DNA of 64,000 nt from Serratia plymuthica (GCF_018336935.1 NZ_CP068771.1:5146001-5210000), one strand, 5' to 3'; shown: positions 34,400 to 45,092, counted from the stretch's first letter. The notes: generated by a model from the sequence alone, not told the origin. Numbers and translations: made by a program.

Positions 34400-37051
34400 A
34401 TGAGCGACCTTGCCAGAGAAATCACACCGGTAAACATCGAAGACGAGTTGAAAAACTCGTATCTGGATTACGCGATGTCCGTCATTGTCGGACGTGCGCT
34501 GCCAGATGTTCGTGATGGACTGAAGCCGGTGCACCGCCGCGTTCTGTACGCGATGAGTGTATTGGGTAACGACTGGAATAAACCATACAAGAAATCGGCC
34601 CGTGTCGTCGGGGACGTGATCGGTAAATACCACCCACACGGTGACAGCGCGGTATACGACACCATCGTGCGTATGGCTCAGCCGTTTTCACTGCGCTATA
34701 TGCTGGTGGACGGTCAGGGTAACTTCGGTTCCGTCGACGGCGACTCCGCCGCGGCGATGCGTTATACCGAAGTGCGCATGTCCAAAATTGCTCACGAATT
34801 GCTGGCGGATCTGGAAAAGGAAACCGTCGACTTCGTGCCTAACTATGATGGCACCGAGCAGATCCCGGCCGTCATGCCAACCAAGATCCCGAACCTGCTG
34901 GTCAACGGCTCGTCGGGTATCGCTGTCGGCATGGCCACCAACATTCCGCCGCATAACCTGTCTGAGGTTATCAACGGCTGCCTGGCTTACATCGATGATG
35001 AAAACATCAGCATCGAAGGCCTGATGGAACACATCCCGGGGCCAGACTTCCCGACGGCGGCGATCATCAACGGTCGCCGCGGCATCGAAGAGGCCTACCG
35101 CACCGGGCGCGGTAAAATCTACCTGCGCGCGCGCGCCGAAGTGGAAACCGACGCCAAAACCGGCCGCGAAACCATCATCGTTCACGAGATCCCGTATCAG
35201 GTGAACAAGGCGCGTCTGATCGAGAAGATCGCCGAGCTGGTAAAAGAAAAACGCGTGGAAGGCATCAGCGCGCTGCGTGACGAGTCCGACAAAGACGGCA
35301 TGCGCATCGTGGTTGAAATCAAACGCGATGCGGTCGGCGAAGTGGTACTGAACAATCTGTACTCGCTGACTCAGCTGCAGGTGACCTTCGGCATCAACAT
35401 GGTGGCATTGCATCAGGGCCAGCCGAAGCTGCTGAACCTGAAAGACATTCTGCAGGCGTTTGTCCGTCACCGCCGTGAAGTGGTGACCCGCCGTACCATC
35501 TTCGAACTGCGTAAAGCCCGCGACCGCGCTCACATTCTGGAAGCCTTGGCCATCGCGCTGGCCAACATCGACCCGATCATCGAACTGATCCGCCGTGCGC
35601 CGACGCCTGCGGAAGCGAAAGCCGGGTTGGTTGCGCAAGCCTGGGATCTGGGCAATGTGGGTGCGATGCTGGAACGTGCCGGTGACGACGCGGCCCGCCC
35701 CGAGTGGCTGGAGCCGGAGTTTGGCATCCGTGACGGCAAATATTACCTGACCGAGCAGCAAGCTCAGGCGATTCTGGATCTGCGTTTGCAGAAACTGACC
35801 GGCCTGGAGCATGAAAAGCTGCTGGACGAATATAAAGAGCTGCTGACTTTCATCGCCGAGCTGATCTTTATTCTGGAAAACCCGGATCGTCTGATGGAAG
35901 TGATCCGCGAAGAACTGGTCGCTGTCAAAGAGCTGTACAACGACGGCCGTCGCACCGAGATCACCGCCAACACGTCAGATATCAATATCGAAGACCTGAT
36001 CAACCAGGAAGACGTGGTGGTTACGCTGTCGCACCAGGGCTATGTGAAGTATCAGCCGCTGAGCGACTATGAAGCGCAACGCCGTGGCGGTAAAGGCAAG
36101 TCGGCCGCACGTATTAAAGAAGAAGACTTTATCGATCGCCTGCTGGTGGCCAACACCCACGATACGATCCTGTGCTTCTCCAGCCGTGGCCGCCTGTACT
36201 GGATGAAGGTGTATCAGCTGCCTGAAGCCAGCCGTGGCGCTCGCGGTCGCCCAATCGTCAACCTGCTGCCGCTGGAAGCCAATGAGCGTATCACTGCCAT
36301 TCTGCCGGTGCGCGAGTATGAAGAAGGGCGTCACGTGTTTATGGCAACCGCCAGCGGTACCGTGAAGAAAACCGCGTTGACCGAGTTTAGCCGCCCGCGC
36401 AGTGCCGGCATCATCGCAGTCAACCTCAATGAGGGTGATGAGCTGATTGGCGTTGACCTGACCGACGGCAGCAACGAAGTCATGTTGTTCTCCGCCAACG
36501 GTAAAGTGGTGCGCTTCCCGGAAACGCAGGTGCGTTCAATGGGCCGTACCGCCACCGGCGTTCGCGGTATCAACCTGGGCGAAGGCGACGGGGTTATTTC
36601 CCTGATCGTCCCGCGCGGTGAAGGCGATATCCTGACCGTGACCCAGAATGGCTACGGTAAACGTACCGCGGTCACCGAGTACCCGACCAAGTCGCGCGCT
36701 ACCCAAGGGGTTATCTCCATCAAGGTGAGTGAGCGTAATGGCCAGGTTGTCGGTGCGGTGCAGGTGGAAACCACCGATCAGATCATGATGATCACCGATG
36801 CCGGTACGCTGGTGCGTACTCGCGTGTCGGAAGTTAGCGTGGTAGGTCGTAACACCCAGGGTGTTACGCTGATCCGCACTGCGGAAGACGAGAACGTCGT
36901 CGGTCTGCAGCGCGTTGCCGAGCCGGTGGAAGATGAAGAGTTGGATAGCCTCGAGCCGGGTGCGGAAGACGCAGAAGAAGACGCTGCGCCGCTGGACGAA
37001 GTTGACGATGATTCTGAAGCCGCAGATGATGCGGAAGATGACAACGCCTAA
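34400..37051 (+). CDS. gyrA: DNA gyrase subunit A
   Basis: GyrA cuts and rejoins DNA in the A2B2 gyrase that introduces negative supercoils. The 883-residue sequence has the catalytic Tyr at position 122 (AAMRYTE) and the C-terminal DNA-wrapping beta-pinwheel with the GyrA box QRRGGKG near residue 560, ending in an acidic tail. The quinolone-resistance region [12 protein letters not shown] carries Ser83 and Asp87, the fluoroquinolone-susceptible residues in E. coli numbering. The start at 34400 gives [17 protein letters not shown] as in E. coli. Confidence 0.98.
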   Translation: MSDLAREITPVNIEDELKNSYLDYAMSVIVGRALPDVRDGLKPVHRRVLYAMSVLGNDWNKPYKKSARVVGDVIGKYHPHGDSAVYDTIVRMAQPFSLRYMLVDGQGNFGSVDGDSAAAMRYTEVRMSKIAHELLADLEKETVDFVPNYDGTEQIPAVMPTKIPNLLVNGSSGIAVGMATNIPPHNLSEVINGCLAYIDDENISIEGLMEHIPGPDFPTAAIINGRRGIEEAYRTGRGKIYLRARAEVETDAKTGRETIIVHEIPYQVNKARLIEKIAELVKEKRVEGISALRDESDKDGMRIVVEIKRDAVGEVVLNNLYSLTQLQVTFGINMVALHQGQPKLLNLKDILQAFVRHRREVVTRRTIFELRKARDRAHILEALAIALANIDPIIELIRRAPTPAEAKAGLVAQAWDLGNVGAMLERAGDDAARPEWLEPEFGIRDGKYYLTEQQAQAILDLRLQKLTGLEHEKLLDEYKELLTFIAELIFILENPDRLMEVIREELVAVKELYNDGRRTEITANTSDINIEDLINQEDVVVTLSHQGYVKYQPLSDYEAQRRGGKGKSAARIKEEDFIDRLLVANTHDTILCFSSRGRLYWMKVYQLPEASRGARGRPIVNLLPLEANERITAILPVREYEEGRHVFMATASGTVKKTALTEFSRPRSAGIIAVNLNEGDELIGVDLTDGSNEVMLFSANGKVVRFPETQVRSMGRTATGVRGINLGEGDGVISLIVPRGEGDILTVTQNGYGKRTAVTEYPTKSRATQGVISIKVSERNGQVVGAVQVETTDQIMMITDAGTLVRTRVSEVSVVGRNTQGVTLIRTAEDENVVGLQRVAEPVEDEELDSLEPGAEDAEEDAAPLDEVDDDSEAADDAEDDNA

Positions 37052-37100
37052 GCGGTAAGGGGCGGCGTGATGCTGACCCCGGATCGTACAGTTGCAAACA

Positions 37101-37129
37101 GGGCCTGGCAGCGATGCTAGGCCCTTTTT
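37101..37129 (+). terminator. Intrinsic terminator of gyrA
   Basis: A 10-bp stem GGGCCTGGCA / TGCTAGGCCC (one wobble pair) with loop GCGA and five following T residues, 50 bases after the gyrA stop. Confidence 0.88.
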
Positions 37130-37220
37130 CAGTTCTATGGTTTAATTGCCGTGCCAAAGTCAGCGAGCCCGGTTCTGATGCGAATACGCTGGCCGCCACT
37201 CAATTTTTCATGGTATCCGA

Positions 37221-40091
37221 TTGAAATATCTAGCCTCTTTTCGCACCACGTTAAAAATATCCCGCTATCTGTTCCGGGTGCTGGCGATTACGCTGTGGTC
37301 GCTGGGCGCGCTGCTCACGACCTTCTATATCCTGAATATCCTGAACGATAAAGAGACTGACATCCGGCAAGAATACAGCCTGGATTTCGAGCAGGCGCAG
37401 AGTTATATCCGTCATTCTGCCGATATTATTCGGGATATCAAATATATGGCGGAAAATCGCCTTAACGGCTCGGTCAGCAGCCTGGATATGCTCAGTGGGA
37501 TATTCCCCGGTAAGAACAGTACGCCGGAGTTTCTTCCGCTGTATCCGGAATCCAACTGTTCGCTTAACACCACTTACCGCAGTTCCCTCAATTCGCTGAG
37601 CGGGCTGATCCAGTATTGGAAAGAGAATTTCGTCGCGGCCTACGATCTCAACCGGGTGTTTTTCATCGGCGGCGACAGCCTGTGCATGGCTGAGTTCGGT
37701 GGCGGCAATGCCGTGCCTAACCGCGAGAACGTGTTGAAATCGCTGCACGAGCGCATCCTTAAATACCGCAACGCCAAAAACCAGGATAAAGACAATAACC
37801 TGTACTGGATCAGCCCAAGCCAGCAGCGACCGGATATCGGTTATCTGTATGTGCTGACGCCAATCTATATTGGCAACAAGCTGGAGGCACTGCTGGGTAT
37901 CGAGCAGACCATAAGGCTGGAAGATTTCGTCTCGGCGGGTAACCTGCCGATTGGCGTGACCCTGCTGGATGAGAATAACGAACCTATACTGCGCCTGGCG
38001 GAAGGGGAACGCTCTGCCGCGACGCTCGGCAGCTACCCGGATGCGCACGCCTATTTTGGTTATGATGATAATTACCGCCATCTGATTATGAAGAAGGTGC
38101 TTCCGCCTTCGTCGCTCAGCATTGTTTATGCCCTGCCGGTAAAAAGCGTGGTCGAGCGCTTCAAGGTGCTGATCCTCAATGCGCTGCTGCTGAACCTGCT
38201 GTCAGCCATTGTGCTGTTCACGCTGGCCTGGCTGTTTGAGCGCAAAATGTTTCTGCCGGCGGAGGATAACGCCTTCAGGCTGGAAGAACATGAACAGTTC
38301 AACCGCAAGATCGTCGCCTCGGCCCCGGTGGGGATCCTTATTCTGCGCATCAGCGACGGCACCAATATTCTGAGCAATGAGCTGGCGCACAACTACATCA
38401 ATTTGCTGACCCACGAAGACCGCGACCGCATTACGCGCATTATCTGCGAACAGCAGGTGAATTTTGTCGATGTGCTGACCAGCAATAACAACAATCTGCA
38501 AATCAGTTTCGTTCACTCTCGCTACCGCAACGAGGATGTGGCGATCTGCGTGCTGGTGGACGTCAGCGCCCGCGTAAAAATGGAGGAGTCGCTGCAGGAG
38601 ATGGCGGCGGCGGCGGAACAGGCCAGTCAATCCAAGTCGATGTTCCTGGCGACCGTCAGCCACGAATTGCGTACCCCGTTGTACGGCATCATAGGCAACC
38701 TCGATTTGTTGCAAACCAAGGCGCTGCCGCAGGGGGTTGACCGCCTGGTGAATGCGATGAACAACTCGTCCGGGCTGCTGTTGAAGATCATCAGTGACAT
38801 TCTGGATTTCTCCAAAATTGAATCCGAGCAGTTGAAGATTGAGCCGCGTGAGTTTTCCTGCCTGGAGGTGATCACGCATATTGCAGGCAACTATCTGCCG
38901 CTGGTGGTGAAGAAACGGCTGGGGCTGTACTGTTTTATCGAACAAAACGTGCCGGAGCGCATTTCCGGCGATCCCGTGCGGTTGCAGCAGGTTTTGTCCA
39001 ACCTGCTGAACAACGCGATTAAGTTTACCGATACCGGCTGCATTATTCTGCAAGTCAGCACACGCGGCAGCTATCTGGAGTTCAGCGTCCGCGATACCGG
39101 CGTCGGCATTCCGGAAAAAGAGATCACCCGTTTGTTTGATCCCTTCTTCCAGGTGGGCAGCGGCGTGCAGCGCCACGTCCAGGGGACCGGGCTGGGGCTG
39201 GCGATTTGTGAAAAACTGATCAATATGATGGACGGCGATATCGCCGTTGAATCGGAACCGGGGTTGGGCAGCCAGTTTACCATTCGTATTCCGCTGTTTA
39301 ACGCTCAGTTCCCGATCCCGCAGGCCAGCGATATCTGGCAAGGCAAAACGCTGTGGCTGAGCATTCGCAACCAGCGGCTGGAATGCTATCTGATGGAGAT
39401 CCTTGGCGGCTATGGCGCTACGGTGCTGCGTCATCAGGGGCAAGACACCGTGGCCGGGGAGGTTATGCTCAGCGACTATCCGTTGATGGTCAATTCGCCG
39501 CTGCTGGCGCAAATCCAATTTTCTATCGAGCACATTGGCCCCTCGCAGGAAACCCGGCCGGGTTACTGGATGCACAGCACCTCAACGCCGCGTGAAACTC
39601 TCGCGTTGCTCAACCGGCTGTTTGGCACCAGTACCGAAAGCGGCAGCACGCTGATGCAATTGCCGTTGCAAACCAAGGCCAGTACGGTGGACAACGGCGA
39701 TATTCATCTGTTGGTGGTGGATGACCATCCGATTAACCGCAGATTGCTTTCCGACCAGCTCAGCTCGCTGGGTTATCAGGTGGTTACCGCCAACGATGGG
39801 ATAGATGCGCTTGACGTGCTGAGCCGCAATACCGTCGATATCGTGCTGACCGACGTCAACATGCCAAACATGGATGGTTATCGCCTGACCCAGACCCTGC
39901 GTCAGCAGCGCTTCACCTTGCCGGTGATTGGCGTGACGGCGAATGCCCTGGCAGAGGAGAAACAGCGTTGTATGGAGGCGGGCATGGATAACTGTCTGTC
40001 GAAACCGGTCACGCTGGAAACCCTGGCACAGACGCTGGCGTACTACAGCCAGCAGGTGCGCCGCATGCGCGCCGAGTCGAAGGACGCCTAG
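37221..40091 (+). CDS. rcsC: RcsC hybrid sensor histidine kinase of the Rcs phosphorelay
   Basis: RcsC senses envelope stress through RcsF/IgaA and phosphorylates RcsD. The 956-residue protein has a first membrane helix near residues 19-40, a periplasmic domain, a second helix near 310-335, a PAS-like linker, the histidine-kinase H-box ATVSHELRTPLYG with His481, N and G boxes (LLNNAIKFTD, GTGLGLAICEKL), an RcsC-specific alpha-beta-loop domain, and a receiver with phospho-acceptor Asp878 (VLTDVNMPNMDG). The TTG start at 37221 matches the E. coli N-terminus MKYLASFRTTLK exactly. It converges on rcsD-rcsB, as in E. coli. Confidence 0.95.
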   Translation: MKYLASFRTTLKISRYLFRVLAITLWSLGALLTTFYILNILNDKETDIRQEYSLDFEQAQSYIRHSADIIRDIKYMAENRLNGSVSSLDMLSGIFPGKNSTPEFLPLYPESNCSLNTTYRSSLNSLSGLIQYWKENFVAAYDLNRVFFIGGDSLCMAEFGGGNAVPNRENVLKSLHERILKYRNAKNQDKDNNLYWISPSQQRPDIGYLYVLTPIYIGNKLEALLGIEQTIRLEDFVSAGNLPIGVTLLDENNEPILRLAEGERSAATLGSYPDAHAYFGYDDNYRHLIMKKVLPPSSLSIVYALPVKSVVERFKVLILNALLLNLLSAIVLFTLAWLFERKMFLPAEDNAFRLEEHEQFNRKIVASAPVGILILRISDGTNILSNELAHNYINLLTHEDRDRITRIICEQQVNFVDVLTSNNNNLQISFVHSRYRNEDVAICVLVDVSARVKMEESLQEMAAAAEQASQSKSMFLATVSHELRTPLYGIIGNLDLLQTKALPQGVDRLVNAMNNSSGLLLKIISDILDFSKIESEQLKIEPREFSCLEVITHIAGNYLPLVVKKRLGLYCFIEQNVPERISGDPVRLQQVLSNLLNNAIKFTDTGCIILQVSTRGSYLEFSVRDTGVGIPEKEITRLFDPFFQVGSGVQRHVQGTGLGLAICEKLINMMDGDIAVESEPGLGSQFTIRIPLFNAQFPIPQASDIWQGKTLWLSIRNQRLECYLMEILGGYGATVLRHQGQDTVAGEVMLSDYPLMVNSPLLAQIQFSIEHIGPSQETRPGYWMHSTSTPRETLALLNRLFGTSTESGSTLMQLPLQTKASTVDNGDIHLLVVDDHPINRRLLSDQLSSLGYQVVTANDGIDALDVLSRNTVDIVLTDVNMPNMDGYRLTQTLRQQRFTLPVIGVTANALAEEKQRCMEAGMDNCLSKPVTLETLAQTLAYYSQQVRRMRAESKDA

Positions 40092-40097
40092 AAAGCA

Positions 40098-40128
40098 AAA
40101 GGGCGCAGCATAAAATGCCGCGCCCTTC
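40098..40128. terminator. Hairpin terminator shared by rcsC and rcsB
   Basis: AAGGGCGC-x-GCA pairs with TGC-x-GCGCCCTT around a TAAAA loop, placed between the converging stops. Read on the minus strand it is followed by a T-rich stretch, so it most clearly ends the rcsD-rcsB transcript. Confidence 0.75.
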
Positions 40129-40144
40129 GGTAACCCTGAAGGTT

Positions 40145-40795
40145 TTACTCTTTATCCAGCGGCGCCATGCTGACGGAGGAGAGGTAGTTGAGCAGCGCGA
40201 TATCGTTCTCGACGCCCAGCTTCATCATCGCCGATTTCTTCTGGCTGCTGATGGTTTTGATGCTGCGATTGAGCTTCTTGGCGATCTCGGTCACCAGGAA
40301 ACCTTCGGCGAACAGGCGCAAGACTTCGCTCTCTTTCGGCGACAGACGCTTATCACCGTAGCCGCTGGCGCTGATTCTCTCCAGCAATTTGGAGACGCTT
40401 TCCGGCGTGAATTTCTTGCCTTTTTGCAACGCGGCCAGCGCTTTCGGCAGGTCGGTTGGCGCGCCCTGTTTCAGCACGATGCCTTCGATATCCAGATCCA
40501 ATACGGCGCTTAAGATTGCCGGATTGTTGTTCATGGTCAAAACGATGATCGACAATTGCGGATAATGGCGTTTGATGTATTTGATCAGCGTGATGCCGTC
40601 GCCATATTTATCACCCGGCATCGAAAGGTCTGTGATCAGGACGTTAGCATCCAGTTTGGACAGATTGTTGATCAGTGCTGTTGAGTCTTCAAACTCCCCA
40701 ACGACATTCACCCATTCAATTTGCTCAAGTGACTTCCGGATGCCAAACAGTACGATAGGATGGTCATCAGCAATAATTACGTTCAGGTTATTCAT
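40145..40795 (-). CDS. rcsB: RcsB response regulator
   Basis: RcsB is the output regulator of the Rcs relay, acting as a homodimer or with RcsA and other partners on capsule, motility and division genes. The 216 residues equal the E. coli length and are almost identical. The receiver domain has its phospho-acceptor in LITDLSMPGDKYGDG (Asp56). The C-terminal LuxR-type HTH includes LSPKESEVLRLFAEGFLVTE and KTISSQKKSAMMKLGV. The start MNNLNVIIADDHP overlaps the end of rcsD by eight bases, implying coupled translation. Confidence 0.97.
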   Translation of the reverse strand: MNNLNVIIADDHPIVLFGIRKSLEQIEWVNVVGEFEDSTALINNLSKLDANVLITDLSMPGDKYGDGITLIKYIKRHYPQLSIIVLTMNNNPAILSAVLDLDIEGIVLKQGAPTDLPKALAALQKGKKFTPESVSKLLERISASGYGDKRLSPKESEVLRLFAEGFLVTEIAKKLNRSIKTISSQKKSAMMKLGVENDIALLNYLSSVSMAPLDKE

Positions 40796-43490
40796 GTTGT
40801 TGGCTACCTTGCTGCAGCAGTCTACTGACGAAAAAATCAATCTGACTGATGTTATTCTCGATCTTGAGCGCATCACCGTCTGCGATGTGCTGTTCTAACG
40901 ATTCACACAGTTGCTTGCCGGGAAGCAGATTTAACATGGCAAACACGCCTTTCAGGCGGTGTGCTGTCTGTGACAGAGCGTTGAAATCACTGCTGCCCGC
41001 CTCAGTATACAGTTTTTTGACATCATCGGGTACTGTATCAACGAATAGGCCATAGTAATCACTTGATTTCAATTGTTTTTCATAGAGTTGGATATCATCG
41101 GCAGTCAGCGACAGCGCGATTTCCTCCTGGTCCAGCGCGGCCATTTGCTGTTCGATCAGCATCAGCACCGCGTCGATCATTGCGCCACTCAGGTTATAGT
41201 TTACCCGAATATAGCGCTTTTCAAGCTGTTGCCAACCCGTTTCATCAGTGGTCAACAGCAGCGTGTAGTCGTCGGCCCTTTGCGGCGTATCGGTCAACAG
41301 CACGTCGTAGTCGCGATTGACCTGGCGATCGTCGGCAATGATACAGCTCGCGCCGTAAGCATGCAGCAGCGTGGTGACGATGCCGCGCACCTCTTCAGAA
41401 GTGACGTCCAGCAGCGCGGTCACGCCGTCGAGCAGTTTCTCCTGCGCTTCGGTGTCCTTTTTCTCCATTTCCATCGGCACGCGGATGGTATAGCGGGTGC
41501 CAATGTCCACCTTGCTGCGAATGTCCAACTGTCCGTTGAGTTTTTTGCACAGTTGGTTGCACAGGAAGAAAGTGAGACCCGATCCATGATTAAAGCGATC
41601 CACCAGCGTTTGGCTGAGGAAGGGATAGTTCAGGTTGCTGATTTCTTCGTTGGAAATGCCCGAGCCGGTGTCATTGATATGAAATACCAGGCGATCCTGG
41701 TGTTCCGGCTCATGATCGATCACCAGCGAGATCTTGCCGTAGGCGGTAGTGATGATGGCGTAGTGCACCAACAGCGAGAGCACCTTGCGCAACGCATTGG
41801 CGTCGCCGATATATTGCTGTTCGACGTCAAGTTTGACGTGGTTGAACAACGACAGACCTTTTTGATTGATGGCCGGCAGGGCCTCCAGCAGCAACTCATC
41901 TATCAGAGCGGCAGGGCTGAAAGGCTGGCGAGAAGGCTGCCAGTCTTGAGTTTCCAGGCGGGTAAGCAAGGTAATGTTTTCAATCAATCCCAGTACCGAT
42001 GCCGATTCCGCGACCAATTGGTTCAGCAGCGTCTGTTGCTGTTCCTCATCCGGCTGGGTGCGCAGCCGATCGGCCAAATCGTGCATCTGGCGCACCGGTT
42101 GGTTCAGTTCGATACCCAGGTTATGCAGCATCAGTTTTCGTGCCTGCACGTTTTTATCGTATTCGCGCCGCGCCTGCTGCAACCTTTTATTCACCATCAC
42201 TTCTTTGTCCTGATCGTTGAGCAGGAACAGGTAGGTTTCCGGTGACAACTGGCTGCGGAAGATGCGAATTTCGTACACCTCATTGTTGACCGTTGCCTGA
42301 ATGACGCCGTGGTGCTGTTCGGCCATATGGGCGATTTTTTGCAGGCTGAGGTGGGGCAGCAGATGTTGCGCAATCTTGTTGCTGGCGATTACCGAATTGC
42401 TGGCGAAGCTGTACACCAGCAGGCCGGAAGGCAGGCTGGCAATGATTTCCTGACTCAGCGCGCGTTCGGCTTCCAGTTCGACCGCCATGCTTTCGCTCGG
42501 CCGGATGTACTGGCGGCGAATAGAATAAATGCCGATCATCGACAGCGCCAACAGCAGCAGATTAATGGCGATCAGCCAGACATTGTTGCGCAGCAGGTCA
42601 ATCGCCAGGTTGAGGGCCGAGACGCGGTAAACCACTTTCAGCGGCGCATTCGGCAGCGGAGCGCTGAACTCTACCCAACTGGCGCTCAGCGATACGCTGG
42701 CGCTGGTGGTCGTTTCCACCGGCAGAGTGCTGTCATCCAAATCGGCTTCATCAGGCAGCAGCATAAAGTTGGCGCGCGCCATATTGATCGGAATGATGTC
42801 ATTAATCGGCAGATCGAAAGCGATGACCGTAGCCAGATGCCCCGGTTGGTTAAAGGTGGTGCGAATTGAAAATGAATAGGCGTTCTGGAAGCGCTGTTTA
42901 CGCAAGCTGGAGAAACTTTCACGTTCGTCCAGCATGTTGGCCTGTTGCAGCATTTCTGCCCGGCGATCCTCGGCCGATGTGGTCAGGTAGCTTTCTCTAA
43001 AACGTGAAGCCAGCTCTTTCAACGGTTGAGTGGTGATCAGGCTCAGGCTGTTATCCTGGCCGTTAAGATAATACATGGCGTAGTTTTCAGACTTGGCGCC
43101 CCAACGGGTATCCAGATAATCTGAAATCCTGGCGATCATCGCCAGCGTGTTGTCGTCATGGCTACCAAAAATAACCGCGTCGGTTTTTTTGTGCGGTTTC
43201 TCTACATAATAAACGTCCGGGCGCAGGCGGGTTTCCTGCAGACTGGGATCGCTGCTTAAAGAAGAGGTATTGCCGAACTTATCGTAGATCTGGTAGGTGA
43301 TATAGCGATAGTTGTCTATGCGCTTTTGCAGACCGTCGGCGATGCCGTTCAATGCATATTTTTTTTCCGTCAGCCAGGCGTTGGTATAGTTGTAGCCATA
43401 CAGGCCGATGGCAATCGTCAGCAGAACGGTAAATAACAGGAAGAAGCGGGTGACATTGCTCGAGCTAATCGTCAGTTGTTTGTTTTGCAT
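40788..43490 (-). CDS. rcsD: RcsD phosphotransfer protein
   Basis: RcsD carries phosphoryl groups from RcsC to RcsB. The protein of about 900 residues has N-terminal and second membrane helices near 14-35 and 300-325, a degenerate kinase-like region that lacks a proper H-box histidine, an ATPase-like fold, the RcsB-binding ABL segment and a C-terminal HPt domain with TAHRLKGVFAMLN (His844). ATG 43490 is chosen; a GTG four codons upstream (43502) sits too close to AGGA. It lies immediately downstream of an MFS gene on the same strand, unlike in E. coli. Confidence 0.93.
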   Translation of the reverse strand: MQNKQLTISSSNVTRFFLLFTVLLTIAIGLYGYNYTNAWLTEKKYALNGIADGLQKRIDNYRYITYQIYDKFGNTSSLSSDPSLQETRLRPDVYYVEKPHKKTDAVIFGSHDDNTLAMIARISDYLDTRWGAKSENYAMYYLNGQDNSLSLITTQPLKELASRFRESYLTTSAEDRRAEMLQQANMLDERESFSSLRKQRFQNAYSFSIRTTFNQPGHLATVIAFDLPINDIIPINMARANFMLLPDEADLDDSTLPVETTTSASVSLSASWVEFSAPLPNAPLKVVYRVSALNLAIDLLRNNVWLIAINLLLLALSMIGIYSIRRQYIRPSESMAVELEAERALSQEIIASLPSGLLVYSFASNSVIASNKIAQHLLPHLSLQKIAHMAEQHHGVIQATVNNEVYEIRIFRSQLSPETYLFLLNDQDKEVMVNKRLQQARREYDKNVQARKLMLHNLGIELNQPVRQMHDLADRLRTQPDEEQQQTLLNQLVAESASVLGLIENITLLTRLETQDWQPSRQPFSPAALIDELLLEALPAINQKGLSLFNHVKLDVEQQYIGDANALRKVLSLLVHYAIITTAYGKISLVIDHEPEHQDRLVFHINDTGSGISNEEISNLNYPFLSQTLVDRFNHGSGLTFFLCNQLCKKLNGQLDIRSKVDIGTRYTIRVPMEMEKKDTEAQEKLLDGVTALLDVTSEEVRGIVTTLLHAYGASCIIADDRQVNRDYDVLLTDTPQRADDYTLLLTTDETGWQQLEKRYIRVNYNLSGAMIDAVLMLIEQQMAALDQEEIALSLTADDIQLYEKQLKSSDYYGLFVDTVPDDVKKLYTEAGSSDFNALSQTAHRLKGVFAMLNLLPGKQLCESLEQHIADGDALKIENNISQIDFFVSRLLQQGSQQHE

Positions 43491-43511
43491 AGTTAACTGC
43501 ACATTCCTGAA

Positions 43512-44666
43512 TCAACGGGTTACGGCTCTGGCGCTGGCGGTCACCGCCAGGAGTAATACGGCGACGCAGGCAAAAGCCACCGTCAGGCTGGAGAACTGGG
43601 CGATGAAGCCGATCAACGCCGGCCCGGCGAGAATGCCGGCATAGCCCAGGGTCGTCACTGAGGCGATGGCCAGGTTTGCCGGCATATCCCGCTGGTTGCC
43701 CGCCGCGCTGAACAGGATTGGCACCACGTTGGAGGCTCCCAGCCCGACCAGCATAAAGCCAACCAGCGAAACCATCGCGTTGTTGAAGACAATGGCCAGA
43801 CTCAGCCCAATAGCTGCACATAGACTGCCGAGCAGCAGTACTTTATATCTGCCCAGAGAATTCACCATCCGATCGCCATTCAACCTGCCGATGGTCATGG
43901 TGATGGAGAACAGCGCATAGCCTAATCCGGCCTGGCCGCTCGCGACGCCGCGCAGAGTGGTGAGGAACAAAGCGCTCCAGTCGAGCATTGAGCCTTCCGC
44001 CAGGAACATGATAAAGCACAAGATGCCGATAAACATCACCCAGCCGCGCGGCAGCACGAACATGGGGCCACCTTCTTCACCGCCGCTCTCACGCAGTAAA
44101 TTGCGGCTGGCGAGCGCCAGCAGGGCTGCAATGGTCAGTACGCTAATCAGCGTTGCCGACAAGGGCGACAACCCCAACCACAGCATTACGCTGACGCTAC
44201 CGGCACCGGCTATGCCGCCGACGCTGAAGAAACCATGGAAGCCGGACATCATGGCCTTGCCGCTGGCGCGCTCTACCACCACGGCCTGTACATTCATCGC
44301 AACGTCGATCATGCCGATCGCTGCGCCGAACAGCAACAGGGCCAGCGCCATGCCGGCGGTGCTATCCATCAGCGCCAGCAAGGGAAGATCAAGGCACAAT
44401 GCCAGGCCGGCGAGCAGGATCACCGGTCGGCAACCCAACCTTCCGGTCAGATAGCCGGTCAGCGGCATGGCCAGCATGGAACCGGCGCCGATGCACAGCA
44501 ACAACAAACCCAGCGACCCATCATCAATACCGATCCGCGCTTTGGCAAAAGGTACCAGCGGCGCCCAGGCGGCCATGCCGAAACCGGCGATAAAAAAGGC
44601 CAGACGCGTGGCGATCTGCGCCGGGACGCCGGGTTTTTGCTGCTCATTGCACAGGGTAGAGGTCAT
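43512..44666 (-). CDS. MFS-family transporter (YbjJ-like)
   Basis: A 384-residue protein from the ATG at 44666, with twelve hydrophobic helices. The first-half signature LGLLLLCIGAGSMLAMPLTGYLTGRLGCR and MIDVAMNVQAVVVERASGK resemble the E. coli YbjJ group of MFS proteins, of unknown substrate. An upstream in-frame start at 44726 is possible; no good ribosome-binding site distinguishes them. It ends only 21 bases before rcsD on the same strand, so it is probably co-transcribed with rcsD-rcsB. In E. coli no such gene lies between micF-ompC and rcsD. Confidence 0.8.
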   Translation of the reverse strand: MTSTLCNEQQKPGVPAQIATRLAFFIAGFGMAAWAPLVPFAKARIGIDDGSLGLLLLCIGAGSMLAMPLTGYLTGRLGCRPVILLAGLALCLDLPLLALMDSTAGMALALLLFGAAIGMIDVAMNVQAVVVERASGKAMMSGFHGFFSVGGIAGAGSVSVMLWLGLSPLSATLISVLTIAALLALASRNLLRESGGEEGGPMFVLPRGWVMFIGILCFIMFLAEGSMLDWSALFLTTLRGVASGQAGLGYALFSITMTIGRLNGDRMVNSLGRYKVLLLGSLCAAIGLSLAIVFNNAMVSLVGFMLVGLGASNVVPILFSAAGNQRDMPANLAIASVTTLGYAGILAGPALIGFIAQFSSLTVAFACVAVLLLAVTASARAVTR

Positions 44667-45009
44667 GTAGGCATCAGGATCTGTTGTAAAACGTGCTGGC
44701 TGAAAGTAATGGACTGTTTTTATCACAATACGCGATCCGGGTCGAAAGGATTCGCGCTGCTGTTGGGGGAGAGGCCGGCTCGGCGCTTCCGCCGCGGGGC
44801 ATTTTGACAGGCTATCCGAATACCTTCTGAGCGCATTCAGTCCTGAATAGCGCGCTATTTAAGCTTTTAAGTAAGGCGATTAATCAATAGTCAAAATAGG
44901 AATGTTAGCGATTTGTGCTGCAGTTAATTAAGGGAATGATATCGTCTGGTTATTATTTCTTGATGAAATATGCGATTGCGGGAAAATTGTGGTGAAAATG
45001 TGAGGAAAT
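44667..45009. other. Non-coding stretch between the MFS gene and micF
   Basis: The first part is GC-rich and the rest AT-rich. I see no gene and no clear -35/-10 pair for the MFS-rcsD-rcsB unit, although its promoter must lie here. Confidence 0.4.
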
Positions 45010-45092
45010 AAAAAACCGGCCAGAAGCCGGTCGAAATGTACGAAAATTATCTTAAAGATAATGAAGGTAATAATGAAAATAATGATGATAGC
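45010..45092 (-). ncRNA. micF: MicF small RNA
   Basis: MicF is an Hfq-dependent antisense RNA that represses ompF translation. It is encoded divergently from ompC, as in E. coli. On the minus strand the RNA begins GCTATCATCATTA, the conserved 5' seed of MicF. It ends in the terminator ACCGGCTTCTGGCCGGT followed by six T residues. The total length is about 83 nt against 93 nt in E. coli. A perfect -10 TATAAT (45104-45099) lies six bases before the first base. The first 13 bases are identical to E. coli and the middle has diverged, which fits pairing by the 5' end. Confidence 0.92.

Noticed and set aside
34688..35812. 374-codon open frame antisense to gyrA
   Set aside because: Codon-bias shadow of gyrA, Gln/His/Arg-rich and without motifs.
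38202..39575. 457-codon open frame antisense to rcsC
   Set aside because: Shadow of the rcsC kinase domain; no independent features.
41073..42245. 390-codon open frame antisense to rcsD
   Set aside because: Shadow frame; composition is typical of reverse-strand coding.
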